Counted from the stretch's first letter, positions 33,723 through 42,563 are shown. The stretch: DNA of 64,000 bases from Pseudophaeobacter sp. EL27 (GCF_900313025.1 NZ_OMPQ01000002.1:186001-250000); one strand, 5' to 3'. Notes: a model not told the origin generated them from the sequence alone. Made by a program: numbers and translations.

Positions 33723-34898
33723 ATGACACGCACTTTGCTTGCAGGAATGGTCTCTGCGCTGGCACTGGCTTCGGCCGCCGCCGCAGATATCAAGATTGCC
33801 CATATCTATGGCAAGACCGGCCCGTTTGAGGCCTATGCCAAACAAAGCCACGACGGGCTGATGCTGGGGCTGGAATATGCCACCGGCGGCACCATGGAAA
33901 TCAATGGTGAGCCGATCGTGATGATCGAAAAAGACACCCAGCTGAAACCGGAAAACGGCAAGGCGCTGCTGGAAGAGGCCTATGGAGACGACGAAGTCGA
34001 CCTGGCGATTGGTCCGGTCAGCTCTGGCGTCGCCCTGGCGATGCTGCCGGTGGCCGAAGAATATGAGAAGATCCTGATTGTTGAGCCCGCCGTTGCCGAC
34101 AGCATCACCGGCTCCAACTGGAATCGCTATATCTTCCGCACCTCGCGCAACTCGTCGCAGGATGCGGTTTCCAGCGCCATCGCGCTGGCTGGTGACAACG
34201 TCAAGATTGCCACCCTGGCGCAGGACTACGCCTTTGGTCGCGACGGCATTGCTGCCTTCCGCGAGGCGCTGGCAACCCAGGGGATCGAGATCGTCCACGA
34301 GGAATACGCCCCCACCGATACCACCGACTTCACCGCTGCCGGTGAGCGCATTTTTAATGCGATGAAGGATCTGGATGGCGACAAAAAGCTGTTTGTGATC
34401 TGGGCCGGGGGTGGCAACCCGCTGGGCAAGATCCACGCCATGGATCCGGGCCGCTTTGGCATCGAATTTGCCGGGGTTGGCAATATCCTCGCAGCGCTCA
34501 AGGGCTTCAAAGACTATGAAGGCATGGAAGGCGGCACCTATTACTACTACGAGCTGCCCGACAATGAGGTAAACGACTGGCTGGTCAAAACCCATTTTGA
34601 GCGTTTTGACAGCCCTCCGGATTTCTTCACCGCAGGTGGCATGGCCGCAGGCATCGCCGCAGTTGAAGCGATCCGCAAGGCAGGTTCTACCGATACCGAA
34701 GCGCTGATCACCGCCATGGAAGGCATGGAATGGGAAACCCCCAAAGGTACCATGAAGTTCCGCGCCGAGGATCATCAGGCGTTGCAGACCATGTATCACT
34801 TCAAGCTGACCGTGCAGGACGGCGTTGAATGGGCGGTACCGGAACTGGTACGCGAGCTGAGCATCGACGAGATGCCGATCCCGATCCGCAACCAGTAA
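33723..34898 (+). CDS. periplasmic leucine-binding-like protein of an ABC importer
   Basis: 391 residues with a signal peptide (LLAGMVSALALASAAAA, cleavage near residue 21). It belongs to type I periplasmic binding proteins of the LivK/amide class: DIKIAHIYGKTGPFEAYAKQ, IGPVSSGVALAM and FRTSRNSSQDAVS are visible. GGTYYYYELPDNEVNDW is a late conserved segment. The family binds branched-chain or aromatic amino acids, amides or aromatic acids. The ATG follows GGGAGGAACGAC. Its location after hpaD and the decarboxylase suggests that it captures their substrate. Confidence 0.9.
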   Translation: MTRTLLAGMVSALALASAAAADIKIAHIYGKTGPFEAYAKQSHDGLMLGLEYATGGTMEINGEPIVMIEKDTQLKPENGKALLEEAYGDDEVDLAIGPVSSGVALAMLPVAEEYEKILIVEPAVADSITGSNWNRYIFRTSRNSSQDAVSSAIALAGDNVKIATLAQDYAFGRDGIAAFREALATQGIEIVHEEYAPTDTTDFTAAGERIFNAMKDLDGDKKLFVIWAGGGNPLGKIHAMDPGRFGIEFAGVGNILAALKGFKDYEGMEGGTYYYYELPDNEVNDWLVKTHFERFDSPPDFFTAGGMAAGIAAVEAIRKAGSTDTEALITAMEGMEWETPKGTMKFRAEDHQALQTMYHFKLTVQDGVEWAVPELVRELSIDEMPIPIRNQ

Positions 34899-34917
34899 AC
34901 CGCAAACACTTCAGTTC

Positions 34918-34955
34918 CCATGGCCCAAGGATCGCTGTCTTTGGGCCATGGTTTT
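34918..34955 (+). terminator. rho-independent terminator after the binding-protein gene
   Basis: CCATGGCCCAA (34918-34928) and TTGGGCCATGG (34941-34951) form an 11-bp stem followed by TTTT, 20 bases past the stop codon. Confidence 0.9.
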
Positions 34956-35035
34956 AGCAGGGGGGCTTTGTCGCCCTATACTGTCCCTTCTCTCAGCACT
35001 GGCACAGCCGCCTTAGAGAACACTCCGAGATCAAA

Positions 35036-35812
35036 ATGACAGAACCCATCCTGAAGACCCGTGACCTGACCGTCCGCTTTGGTGGCCATGTGGCTGTTGA
35101 TGCCGTCACCTGCGCCTTTCATCCCGGTGAGCTCACCGCGATTGTCGGCCCTAACGGTGCAGGCAAGACCACCTATTTCAACCTGATCTCAGGCCAGATC
35201 CCGGCCTCTGGCGGTTCGGTCTCACTGCGCGGTCATGACATCACCCGCGCGTCGGTCTCGGCCCGCACCAAGGCCGGGATTGGCCGTGCCTTTCAGCTGA
35301 CCAATCTGTTTCCCGGCCTTTCCGTATTGGAAAACCTGCGGCTGGTGGTACAGGCCAAAAAGGGACGCGGCTTCAACCTCTGGTCCATGGTATCGCGCCA
35401 TCAGGATCTGACGGACGAGGCCGAGGAGATCCTCGCCCGTGTGCGGCTGCTGGATCAGCGCGATCAGGTGGTGTCGGAGCTGTCCCACGGCAACCAACGC
35501 AAGCTCGAAGTTGCCCTGCTGATCGCCCAGGATCCCGATGTCTATATGTTTGATGAGCCCACAGCCGGCATGAGCGTCGATGAAGCCCCGGTGGTGCTGG
35601 ATCTGATTGCCGAACTGAAAGAACAAAAAGACCGCAGCATCCTGCTGGTCGAGCACAAGATGGACGTGATCCGCAGCCTCGCTGACCGGATCATCGTTTT
35701 GCACAACGGCGCTCTGGCCGCAGATGGCGCCCCGGCTGAGGTCATGGCCTCGGATGTGGTGCAAGAGGCCTATATGGGCCGGGGCCTAGAAGGAATTCTC
35801 GCAGATGTCTGA
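35036..35812 (+). CDS. ABC transporter ATPase, LivG-like
   Basis: A 258-residue ATPase of the branched-chain amino acid type. Walker A GPNGAGKTT, Q-loop near GRAFQLTNLFPGLSVLENL, a modified signature LSHGNQRKLEVALLIA, Walker B VYMFDEPTAGMS and the switch His in LLVEHKMDVI. The SHGxQ form of the signature is usual for LivG. It overlaps the LivF-like gene by 8 bases. It starts the ATPase-permease unit of the importer whose binding protein lies upstream. Confidence 0.94.
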   Translation: MTEPILKTRDLTVRFGGHVAVDAVTCAFHPGELTAIVGPNGAGKTTYFNLISGQIPASGGSVSLRGHDITRASVSARTKAGIGRAFQLTNLFPGLSVLENLRLVVQAKKGRGFNLWSMVSRHQDLTDEAEEILARVRLLDQRDQVVSELSHGNQRKLEVALLIAQDPDVYMFDEPTAGMSVDEAPVVLDLIAELKEQKDRSILLVEHKMDVIRSLADRIIVLHNGALAADGAPAEVMASDVVQEAYMGRGLEGILADV

Positions 35813-36554
35813 TGCCATCCTGACGCCAAACCCTTCTGACCCAATCCTTCGGCTCGAGGGCGTCTATACCAATATTGCGCAGTACCACATCCTGCAGGGG
35901 GTTGATCTGACCGTCCCCCGTGGCGGCGTCACCATGCTCTTGGGGCGTAACGGTGTAGGTAAGACCACAACGCTGCGATCAATCATCGGCCATTGGCGCG
36001 CCCATCAGGGGCGCATCCTGTTTGACGGGACCGATATCACCAAACTGCCCACCCCTGCCATTGCCCGGCTCGGTATTGGTTTTGTTCCCGAGGACATGGG
36101 CATCTTTGCCGATCTCACGGTTGAGGAAAACATGACCTTGGCCGCCCTGTCCGGGCCGATCAATTCTGCCCGTCTGGACTGGATCTTTACCGCCTTCCCG
36201 CCGCTCAAGACCTTTTGGAAATCGGAGGCCGGCACGCTCTCGGGCGGGCAGAAACAGATGTTGTCGATTGCCCGCGCCATGGTCGAAGAACGCAAGCTCT
36301 ACCTGATTGACGAACCCACCAAAGGCCTGGCCCCTGCGATCATCTCCACCATGGCCAAGGCCCTGAAGGACCTCAAGGATCAGGGGTCATCAGTCCTGCT
36401 GGTGGAGCAGAACTTTGCCGTCGCCAAGGCGCTGGGGGACAGTGCCAATGTGATGGATGACGGCCGGATGATCTGGACGGGTGAAATGGAGGAGTTGGGC
36501 CGCGATGCCGCCCTGCAGGAACGGCTCATGGGCCTCAGCATGGAGGCGCACTGA
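35805..36554 (+). CDS. ABC transporter ATPase, LivF-like
   Basis: A 249-residue partner ATPase. Walker A GRNGVGKTT, the Q-loop region with IGFVPEDMGIFADLTVEENM, signature LSGGQKQMLSIARAM and Walker B LYLIDEPTKGLAP followed by LLVEQNFAVA. It forms the heterodimer with the LivG-like subunit. The start overlaps the upstream gene. Confidence 0.94.
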   Translation: MSDAILTPNPSDPILRLEGVYTNIAQYHILQGVDLTVPRGGVTMLLGRNGVGKTTTLRSIIGHWRAHQGRILFDGTDITKLPTPAIARLGIGFVPEDMGIFADLTVEENMTLAALSGPINSARLDWIFTAFPPLKTFWKSEAGTLSGGQKQMLSIARAMVEERKLYLIDEPTKGLAPAIISTMAKALKDLKDQGSSVLLVEQNFAVAKALGDSANVMDDGRMIWTGEMEELGRDAALQERLMGLSMEAH

Positions 36555-36621
36555 CCATGCCCGCCCGCAAAACACCTTTGACCAGACAGTTGCCCTCACC
36601 CCAGCCAACGGAGGCTCTGAC

Positions 36622-37653
36622 ATGAGTGCCGCCCCGGAACATGCCCCCACAATGGCGCGCCTGTCGCTTCGCGACCGGGTTGCGCCCCATATGCCGGTGC
36701 TGCTGGTGCCGCTCTTGGCCCTGGCGGGCTTTGTCGCCATCATGAACCCGGCCAGCTGGCTCACCCTTACGGTTTCGGGTCTCGCCATGGGGATGATGAT
36801 CTTCCTCATGGCCTCGGGCATGACTCTGGTCTTTGGCCTGATGGATGTGATCAACTTTGGCCATGGCGCCTTTGTCTCGGTCGGGGCCTTTGTCGGCATC
36901 ACCGTGTTGATGACCCTGGGCCATATGACCGAAGCCCCCTCGCTGATGCTGAACCTCGGCGCCATCCTGCTGGCGGTGATTGGCGCCATTCTCGCCACCG
37001 GCGCCATGGGCTGGGCCTTTGAAAAAGTCATCGTCGCGCCGGTCTATGGCAACCATCTGAAACAGATCCTGGTCACCATGGGTGGGCTGATCGTGGTCGA
37101 ACAGCTGATCATCGTCGCCTGGGGCCCCGAAGAGATCTACTTCAACCGCCCCGAAGCCCTGAAAGGCGCGATCACCTTTGCCGGGGCCGCAATAGAGAAA
37201 TACCGCCTGGTTGCCGTGGCCATGGGGCTTTTGGTCTTTGCCGCCATGCGCTGGGTGCTGCGCGGCACCAAAATCGGCCTCATCGTGCGGGCCGGGGTTG
37301 AGAACGGCGAGATGGTGCAGGCGCTTGGCTATCGGCTGAAACTGGTCTTTGTCGGCGTCTTTATCGCCGGTTCTGCCCTGGCGGGCCTGGGCGGCGTCAT
37401 GTGGGCGCTTTATCAGGAGGTCATCACCGCCCATATGGGCAACCACGCGATGATCCTGATCTTCATCGTGGTGATCATTGGCGGGCTTGGCTCGGTTGAG
37501 GGCTGCTTTATTGGCGCCCTGCTGGTTGGTCTGATGCAGAACTACATCGCCTTTATCGAGCCAAAAGCAGCCCTGATTTCCAACATCGCCCTGATGGTCA
37601 CCATCCTGATGTGGCGCCCTATGGGTATGATTCCGGTGGTAAAAGCAAAATGA
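36622..37653 (+). CDS. ABC transporter permease, LivH-like
   Basis: A 343-residue inner membrane protein with about eight membrane segments. SGMTLVFGLMDVINFGHGAFVSVGAF is the LivH hallmark, and GLIVRAGVENGEMVQALGY is the ATPase-contact loop. A short polar N-terminal region of about 30 residues precedes the first membrane segment. The ATG at 36622 follows CGGAGG; longer frames overlap the LivF gene. It overlaps the next permease by ATGA. Confidence 0.93.
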   Translation: MSAAPEHAPTMARLSLRDRVAPHMPVLLVPLLALAGFVAIMNPASWLTLTVSGLAMGMMIFLMASGMTLVFGLMDVINFGHGAFVSVGAFVGITVLMTLGHMTEAPSLMLNLGAILLAVIGAILATGAMGWAFEKVIVAPVYGNHLKQILVTMGGLIVVEQLIIVAWGPEEIYFNRPEALKGAITFAGAAIEKYRLVAVAMGLLVFAAMRWVLRGTKIGLIVRAGVENGEMVQALGYRLKLVFVGVFIAGSALAGLGGVMWALYQEVITAHMGNHAMILIFIVVIIGGLGSVEGCFIGALLVGLMQNYIAFIEPKAALISNIALMVTILMWRPMGMIPVVKAK

Positions 37654-38720
37654 TCCGCTCTGTTCTCTCCGGCGATATGCCGCGTTCCCTGCCGCTGGCT
37701 CTGGTCCTGGGTGGCATCCTGATCTGCCTGGCGCTGGCCCCCTTTCTATTTCCCGGCGTGCGCACCGTGGATACCGCCGCGCGGATCTGCATCTTCATTG
37801 TGCTGGTGGCCAGCTATGATCTGCTCTTGGGCTATGGCGGTATCGTCAGCTTTGCCCATACCATGTTTTTTGGCATCGGCGCCTACGGCGTCGCCCTGAC
37901 CTCGGCCCATATGGGTCGTGGCTTTGACGCCATCGCCATCGGCGCTCTGGCTGGCGCCGGTTTGGCGGCGGCTTTGGCGCTGCTGATCGGGCTGTTTTCC
38001 CTGCGGGTGCGGGCCATTTTCTTTGCCATGATCACCCTCGCCGTGGCCTCCGCGGTGGCGGTTCTGGTCAGCCAGCTCTCTGGCCTGACCGGTGGTGAAG
38101 ACGGCCTCACCTTCAAAACCCCGCGCGAGCTTGGCCCGGCCTTCAAGTTCGGCAAGGAGGCCTTTGACGGCAAGCTTTTCGGCGTCAAGCTGAACGGCAA
38201 GCTCTTGGCCTATTACTTTGTCTTCTTCGGGGCTGCGCTGTTGTTCCTTGCCATGCTGCGGGTGGTGAACTCGCCCTTTGGCCGGGTATTGCAGGCTATC
38301 CGCGAGAATGATTTTCGCGCCGAATCCATTGGCTACCGGGTGGTCTATTACCGCGTCGCTGCCACCTGCCTCTCGGCGTCTATTGCCGCCCTGGCAGGCG
38401 CGCTTTATGCGGTCTGGCTGCGCTATGTCGGCCCTGACACCGTGCTGTCGATGGAGATCATGATTGATATCCTGCTGATGGTCGTCATTGGCGGTATGGG
38501 CACGCTTTACGGTGCCATGATCGGCGCCACCCTCTTTGTGCTGGCGCAGAACTACCTGCAGAACCTGATGGGGGCCGCTTCCGGCCTGGTCGAAGGGCTG
38601 CCGCTGCTGCCTGAACTGCTCAGCGCCGATCGCTGGCTTTTGTGGTTGGGCGTATTGTTCATCCTCAGCGTATACTTCTTCCCAACCGGCGTGGTGGGCC
38701 GCCTGCGCGAAAAGGCCTGA
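37650..38720 (+). CDS. ABC transporter permease, LivM-like
   Basis: A 356-residue permease with about nine to ten membrane segments. DLLLGYGGIVSFAHTMFFGIGAYG is the LivM signature, followed by RAIRENDFRAESIGYRV-type loop (QAIRENDFRAESIGY) and a late IGGMGTLYGAMIGA. The ATG at 37650 overlaps the LivH stop. It is the last gene of the importer operon; a palindrome and two repeat elements follow. Confidence 0.93.
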   Translation: MIRSVLSGDMPRSLPLALVLGGILICLALAPFLFPGVRTVDTAARICIFIVLVASYDLLLGYGGIVSFAHTMFFGIGAYGVALTSAHMGRGFDAIAIGALAGAGLAAALALLIGLFSLRVRAIFFAMITLAVASAVAVLVSQLSGLTGGEDGLTFKTPRELGPAFKFGKEAFDGKLFGVKLNGKLLAYYFVFFGAALLFLAMLRVVNSPFGRVLQAIRENDFRAESIGYRVVYYRVAATCLSASIAALAGALYAVWLRYVGPDTVLSMEIMIDILLMVVIGGMGTLYGAMIGATLFVLAQNYLQNLMGAASGLVEGLPLLPELLSADRWLLWLGVLFILSVYFFPTGVVGRLREKA

Positions 38721-38739
38721 AGGGTAGGCGCCTCCTCAC

Positions 38740-38793
38740 GGGTCAAGGGCCGCGAAAGGCGGCCGCGCGCCAGCGCGGTTTACCCTTGACGCG
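38740..38793 (+). repeat. family III three-way-junction element, copy 1
   Basis: Outer stem GTCAAGGG (38742-38749) / CCCTTGAC (38783-38790). Inside are hairpin GGCCGC-GAAAG-GCGGCC (38748-38764) and hairpin CCGCGC-GCCA-GCGCGG (38763-38778), which partly compete for bases. Copy 2 is at 56882-56930. Confidence 0.7.
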
Positions 38794-38820
38794 CAACTGT
38801 TCTTAAAATCGACAAAGGCT

Positions 38821-38845
38821 CCTCAGGGCAGGCCTGCCCCTGAGG
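38821..38845 (+). terminator. near-perfect palindrome after the livM-like gene
   Basis: CCTCAGGGCAGG followed directly by CCTGCCCCTGAGG; arms pair except for one extra base. It may end the importer transcript, although no T run follows. Confidence 0.45.
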
Positions 38846-38872
38846 GCCTTCTCAGCAGATCTTCTTTCTTTT

Positions 38873-38952
38873 GCACCGCGACAGCGGTGCCGGGCCCAAC
38901 GGGAGCGGGTGGATCTGTGATCCATCCCAACTCCGGGCGGGAGCGCCCCCCC
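38873..38952 (+). repeat. family II intergenic element, copy A
   Basis: Hairpin GCACCGC-GACA-GCGGTGC (38873-38890), box GGGCCCAACGGGAG, hairpin GGGTGGATC/GATCCATCC (38907-38927, one G-T pair), then CGGGCGGGAG followed by C-rich sequence (from 38934). Copies B and C are at 52157 and 63833. Confidence 0.75.
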
Positions 38953-38984
38953 TTTGTCGGGCAAGGCCCACGCCGCACAATGGT

Positions 38985-40655
38985 TCAGCGCAGCAGCTTG
39001 CCCTCGGGCCAGCTCAAAGTGGTTTCCAGACGGATCAGCTTGTCCTCTCCCGGAGCCAGATCGAACTCCCAGGCCAGAATGCCGCGCTGCTTATCGACAT
39101 TCTCCGCGCTGACACGCGGTTGGGCGTTCCAAGTGATCTCCAGCTCTTCCTGCTCGCTATAGGGCACCCGGTCCAACAGGCGCAGCGGCCAAGTCTCCCC
39201 GGTCAGATTCTCAACCGAGATCTCAACCACCTCCTCCTGCTGATTGCTACGCGAGATCACCCCGCGCTCGCCTTCGCTTTTCTGCAAAACATCCCGCGAT
39301 AGGCGCAGACCGTGCAGAGCGCCAAAACCCAATTCGATCTCTTGCCCCACGGCCAAGCCCGCAAAATCTGAAAACGTCACCAGTTTACCATCGACAAACA
39401 TCGGAACGTGATCACTTTCCAGCAGGTCTCCGTCGAAATCATTGGTCACCCTGGCAACCCGGTAAGCGGTTTCATCCTGCATCGGTACGGCAACCGCCAG
39501 CACTTCGGCCTCAGTAGTCAGGCTGTCCATTTCAAGCTTCAGAACATCAGGGCCTGAGGCAATGGAGACAGGATGGGAAAAGTGATAGGTGGCCCCAGGA
39601 CCACTGGTATCTGCCCCCCAGCGCACGCCGCCAGCAGCCTCTTCGATAATCATAGGTTCGATGATGGGTTCTGCTAGGTTACCGACTCCCATGGTCGACT
39701 CATCATATGCGGCAGAGGCTTGGCTGCGCAATTTGGGTTCTGGACGCGGGTCCTGCACCCGGCGTTTTAGCGCGTTGATCTGGGAAGGAGCCCCACGTTC
39801 GCCCGGTTGTAGGGTCGAAATCGTCAGATCGACACCGTTCCAGTTCTCGCCGGTCGCTTGCCACACGCCGAACCCGCGCTTCAGGGTGACCTCAGAACTC
39901 TCACCTGTCGCCAGATGCCATTCATAGCTTGGTTCCGAAAAGACCAAACCACTGGTAAAATACTTCAGCTCCAGCGCACTTGGGCCAGCAGCGGCCATAT
40001 CCACCTCAATCACCAGATAAAGGCGGTTTGAATCTTCAATAGCGATGGCCTCCAAAGCCTGCTCAGCATATCTCAGCTCCTTTGCCAGATCCTCCAGCTG
40101 ATCCTCGATGGCGCGGGCGCGAATCTGCGCCTCCAGGGCCTGTTTCCCAGCAGCATCAGCCTCGCTCGCGATCATCCGAGTGATATCACGCAGGGCCTCC
40201 GCGCCAGCCTCCGCCAACCCTTCATTGCTGCCCAGCTGTTCCAAAAAACCAATTGCAGTCTTGGCCGCTGTCGCTTCGCTCGCCGCCCGGCTTGCCTCAT
40301 CCCGAACCGCCTGAATACGCATCTTGACCTCTTTGACCGCAGCCTTAGCTGCCAGAACCTCGGGGTCATCGGCCCGCCGGGGGGGGGCCCCATCCTCGCG
40401 GAACAATACAGCGGTCTGCCGCGCACCAGTCAGGTCTATTTGCAAAGTCTCGAGGTCGGCGGAATAAGGAATATTATTCAAGATCAGACGATGGCGACCA
40501 GCTGGCAAATCAAACTCGGCCCGGCGGGTGATCGCAGCCACCTCCGGATGGACGATGACCTCTGCCACCCGGCTGTTGACGGCAATGTCGTCAGCCCAGG
40601 CGGATGTTGCGACCGAACTGGCCAGCAGCGACAGTAGGGAAAGAGGAAAACGCAT
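38985..40655 (-). CDS. DUF4139/mucoidy inhibitor MuiA family protein
   Basis: A 556-residue secreted protein. Signal peptide MRFPLSLLSLLASSVATSAWA, then an N-terminal DUF4140-like region (VIVHPEVAAITRRAEFDLPAG), a long helical coiled-coil-like region (about residues 100-200) and the C-terminal DUF4139 domain with LTISTLQPG, VRWGADTSGPGATYHF and VENLTGETWPLRLLDRVPY. The family is named after a regulator of mucoidy, but its biochemical role is unknown. The ATG at 40655 places the signal peptide at the N-terminus; the frame continues to 40709 without a site. It is convergent with the livM-like gene. Confidence 0.85.
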   Translation of the reverse strand: MRFPLSLLSLLASSVATSAWADDIAVNSRVAEVIVHPEVAAITRRAEFDLPAGRHRLILNNIPYSADLETLQIDLTGARQTAVLFREDGAPPRRADDPEVLAAKAAVKEVKMRIQAVRDEASRAASEATAAKTAIGFLEQLGSNEGLAEAGAEALRDITRMIASEADAAGKQALEAQIRARAIEDQLEDLAKELRYAEQALEAIAIEDSNRLYLVIEVDMAAAGPSALELKYFTSGLVFSEPSYEWHLATGESSEVTLKRGFGVWQATGENWNGVDLTISTLQPGERGAPSQINALKRRVQDPRPEPKLRSQASAAYDESTMGVGNLAEPIIEPMIIEEAAGGVRWGADTSGPGATYHFSHPVSIASGPDVLKLEMDSLTTEAEVLAVAVPMQDETAYRVARVTNDFDGDLLESDHVPMFVDGKLVTFSDFAGLAVGQEIELGFGALHGLRLSRDVLQKSEGERGVISRSNQQEEVVEISVENLTGETWPLRLLDRVPYSEQEELEITWNAQPRVSAENVDKQRGILAWEFDLAPGEDKLIRLETTLSWPEGKLLR

Positions 40656-40968
40656 CTGTATCTCACAATCAGGTTTTGGGGCGCAGGCTATGTCGTTAGC
40701 TGGTCCCATTTGGAATACCCGCCAGCCTGCTCAATTGTCCTGATAGTAGAGTGTCCCTGCACAGATTAAAGCAACAGTTGCCAGCGCCTTGCGATCTGGC
40801 GCAAATCTGCCGAAGTCCAACCAGGCCGTCACAGACAAAACAAAAACGGCGCCGTTCTGGCACCGTTTTGATCCGCAGGGGCCGCCGCCATCATAGGGCG
40901 CTGCCGCTGGTCATGTTGTGATCTGTGCAGGGGCTTCCTGCCGGACAGACCCTAGGGACGCGTTCAGA
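40656..40968. other. 313-base gap upstream of the MuiA-family gene
   Basis: It should contain the promoter of the MuiA-family gene. It contains the minus-strand terminator of the next gene at 40837-40870. I see no RNA gene or credible small ORF. Confidence 0.45.
40837..40870 (-). terminator. rho-independent terminator for the 40969 gene
   Basis: On the minus strand AAAACGGTGCC and GGCGCCGTTTT pair over 11 bases with one G-U pair around AGAAC, followed by TGTTTTG. It is about 100 bases after the stop of the small gene. Confidence 0.75.
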
Positions 40969-41334
40969 TCAGTGCTGCACCCCACCCAGCTGGCGCACGG
41001 GCTTGCGCACGGGCAGCACCCGTTTGAAACGCTCTTCGAGATCCTTGGAAGGGAAGCCCAGGAAAGCGCAGTTACAGATCTGCACGTGGCTGGCGGAGTC
41101 ATAGATATGCATATGGCCCTTGCTGCGCTTCATGTAGAATCCGGCAACCTGCAAGCCGCTACGCAGCTCTGACCAGGTCTTGGCCTTTTGAAAATGCGGC
41201 GTCAGCAGAATACGCAACTGGATCGCCATTTCGGTATCCATGCGGTCCTCATCGCTGGCGCTGGACCAGGCGGTCTGTTGCAGGGCTGCATCCCCGGTGG
41301 TCACTGTTTCGCGTTCAAAGTCTTTCGAGTACAT
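40969..41334 (-). CDS. conserved hypothetical protein
   Basis: A 121-residue soluble protein. The N-terminal 45 residues are acidic and probably helical; the C-terminal half contains GLQVAGFYMKRSKGHMHIYD and VQICNCAFLGFPSKDLEERF with a CxC pair. I do not recognise the family with certainty. AAGGGG precedes the ATG. An inverted repeat ATATCC/GGATAT (41353-41372) lies just upstream and a terminator downstream, so it is a well-delimited single-gene unit. Confidence 0.7.
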   Translation of the reverse strand: MYSKDFERETVTTGDAALQQTAWSSASDEDRMDTEMAIQLRILLTPHFQKAKTWSELRSGLQVAGFYMKRSKGHMHIYDSASHVQICNCAFLGFPSKDLEERFKRVLPVRKPVRQLGGVQH

Positions 41335-41461
41335 GGCTCACGTCCCCTTTTGATATCCCACCCTTAGGATATTGAGTTTTGTGGCCAGATTTGGGCAGCC
41401 CTGCAAAAGATTAAGGGCCGCCTCTTGCGAAGCAGCCCCCTAACCCAAAGTGTAAAGATCT

Positions 41462-42484
41462 TTAGCCTTTTTTGAGCACTTCACGGCCCAGAAGTTCAGC
41501 GATCTGCACCGCATTCAGGGCTGCACCCTTGCGCAGGTTGTCGCTGACACACCAAAGGTTCAAACCGTTATCGATGGTCGAGTCCTGACGTATACGGCTG
41601 ATAAACGTGGCAAAATCACCAACGCATTCAACCGGTGTGACATAGCCGCCATCTTCGCGCTTATCGATCACCATAACGCCGGGGGCCTCGCGCAGGATGT
41701 CGCGGGCCTCGTCCTCATCAAGGAAGTCTTCTGTTTCAATATTGATTGATTCAGAGTGACCCACAAAGACAGGAACACGCACACAGGTGGCTGTCACTTT
41801 GATCGCGGTGTCGATGATTTTCTTAGTTTCCGCGACCATTTTCCACTCTTCCTTGGTGGAACCATCGTCCAGGAAGACGTCAATGTGGGGAATCACATTG
41901 AAGGCGATCTGCTTGGGATAGACCTTTGGCGGCACCTCTTTGGTGGGGTTGTAGATGGCTTTGGTCTGCTCCCACAGCTCATCAATCGCCTCTTTGCCAG
42001 AGCCGGACACCGACTGATAAGTCGAGACCACAACGCGCTTGATCTTGGCGCGGTCATGCAAAGGCTTCAGCGCCACAACCATCTGCGCGGTCGAGCAGTT
42101 GGGGTTGGCGATGATGTTCTTCTTGGCGTAGCCATGCACGGCCTCGGGGTTCACCTCGGGCACGATCAGCGGGATATCGGGATCGTAGCGGTACAGCGAC
42201 GAGTTATCGATAACCACGCAACCAGCCTTGGCGGCTTTGGGGGCGTAGACCTTGGTGGCCTCGGAGCCGACGGCAAAAAGCGCCATGTCCCAGCCGGTAA
42301 AGTCAAAGGTGTCGAGATCCTGGGTCTTCAACGTCTTCTCGCCGAACGTCACCTCGGTTCCCAGCGATTTACGGCTGGCCAGAACGGCAACCTCATCCGC
42401 AGGAAACTGGCGCTCAGCCAGGATGTTCAACATTTCGTGGCCCACATTGCCTGTGGCGCCAACGACGACGACGCGATAACCCAT
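41462..42484 (-). CDS. asd: aspartate-semialdehyde dehydrogenase
   Basis: A 340-residue NADPH-dependent enzyme that makes aspartate semialdehyde for lysine, threonine and methionine synthesis. VVVVGATGNVGHEMLNIL is the nucleotide-binding motif and NPNCSTAQ carries catalytic C130. VSTYQSVSGSGKEAIDEL, IPHIDVF and VPVFVGHSESINIE belong to the dimerisation and substrate regions. Length is standard. It lies downstream of the MFS gene on the same strand (79-base gap), with the small 40969 gene beyond it. Confidence 0.97.
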   Translation of the reverse strand: MGYRVVVVGATGNVGHEMLNILAERQFPADEVAVLASRKSLGTEVTFGEKTLKTQDLDTFDFTGWDMALFAVGSEATKVYAPKAAKAGCVVIDNSSLYRYDPDIPLIVPEVNPEAVHGYAKKNIIANPNCSTAQMVVALKPLHDRAKIKRVVVSTYQSVSGSGKEAIDELWEQTKAIYNPTKEVPPKVYPKQIAFNVIPHIDVFLDDGSTKEEWKMVAETKKIIDTAIKVTATCVRVPVFVGHSESINIETEDFLDEDEARDILREAPGVMVIDKREDGGYVTPVECVGDFATFISRIRQDSTIDNGLNLWCVSDNLRKGAALNAVQIAELLGREVLKKG

Positions 42485-42563
42485 ATCGTTTCTCCAGTAT
42501 CACCCGGCCTTATGGCCGGCTGGGGTCTCTTATAGGCAAATGCCCTGCAAATAAAGGGCCTGG

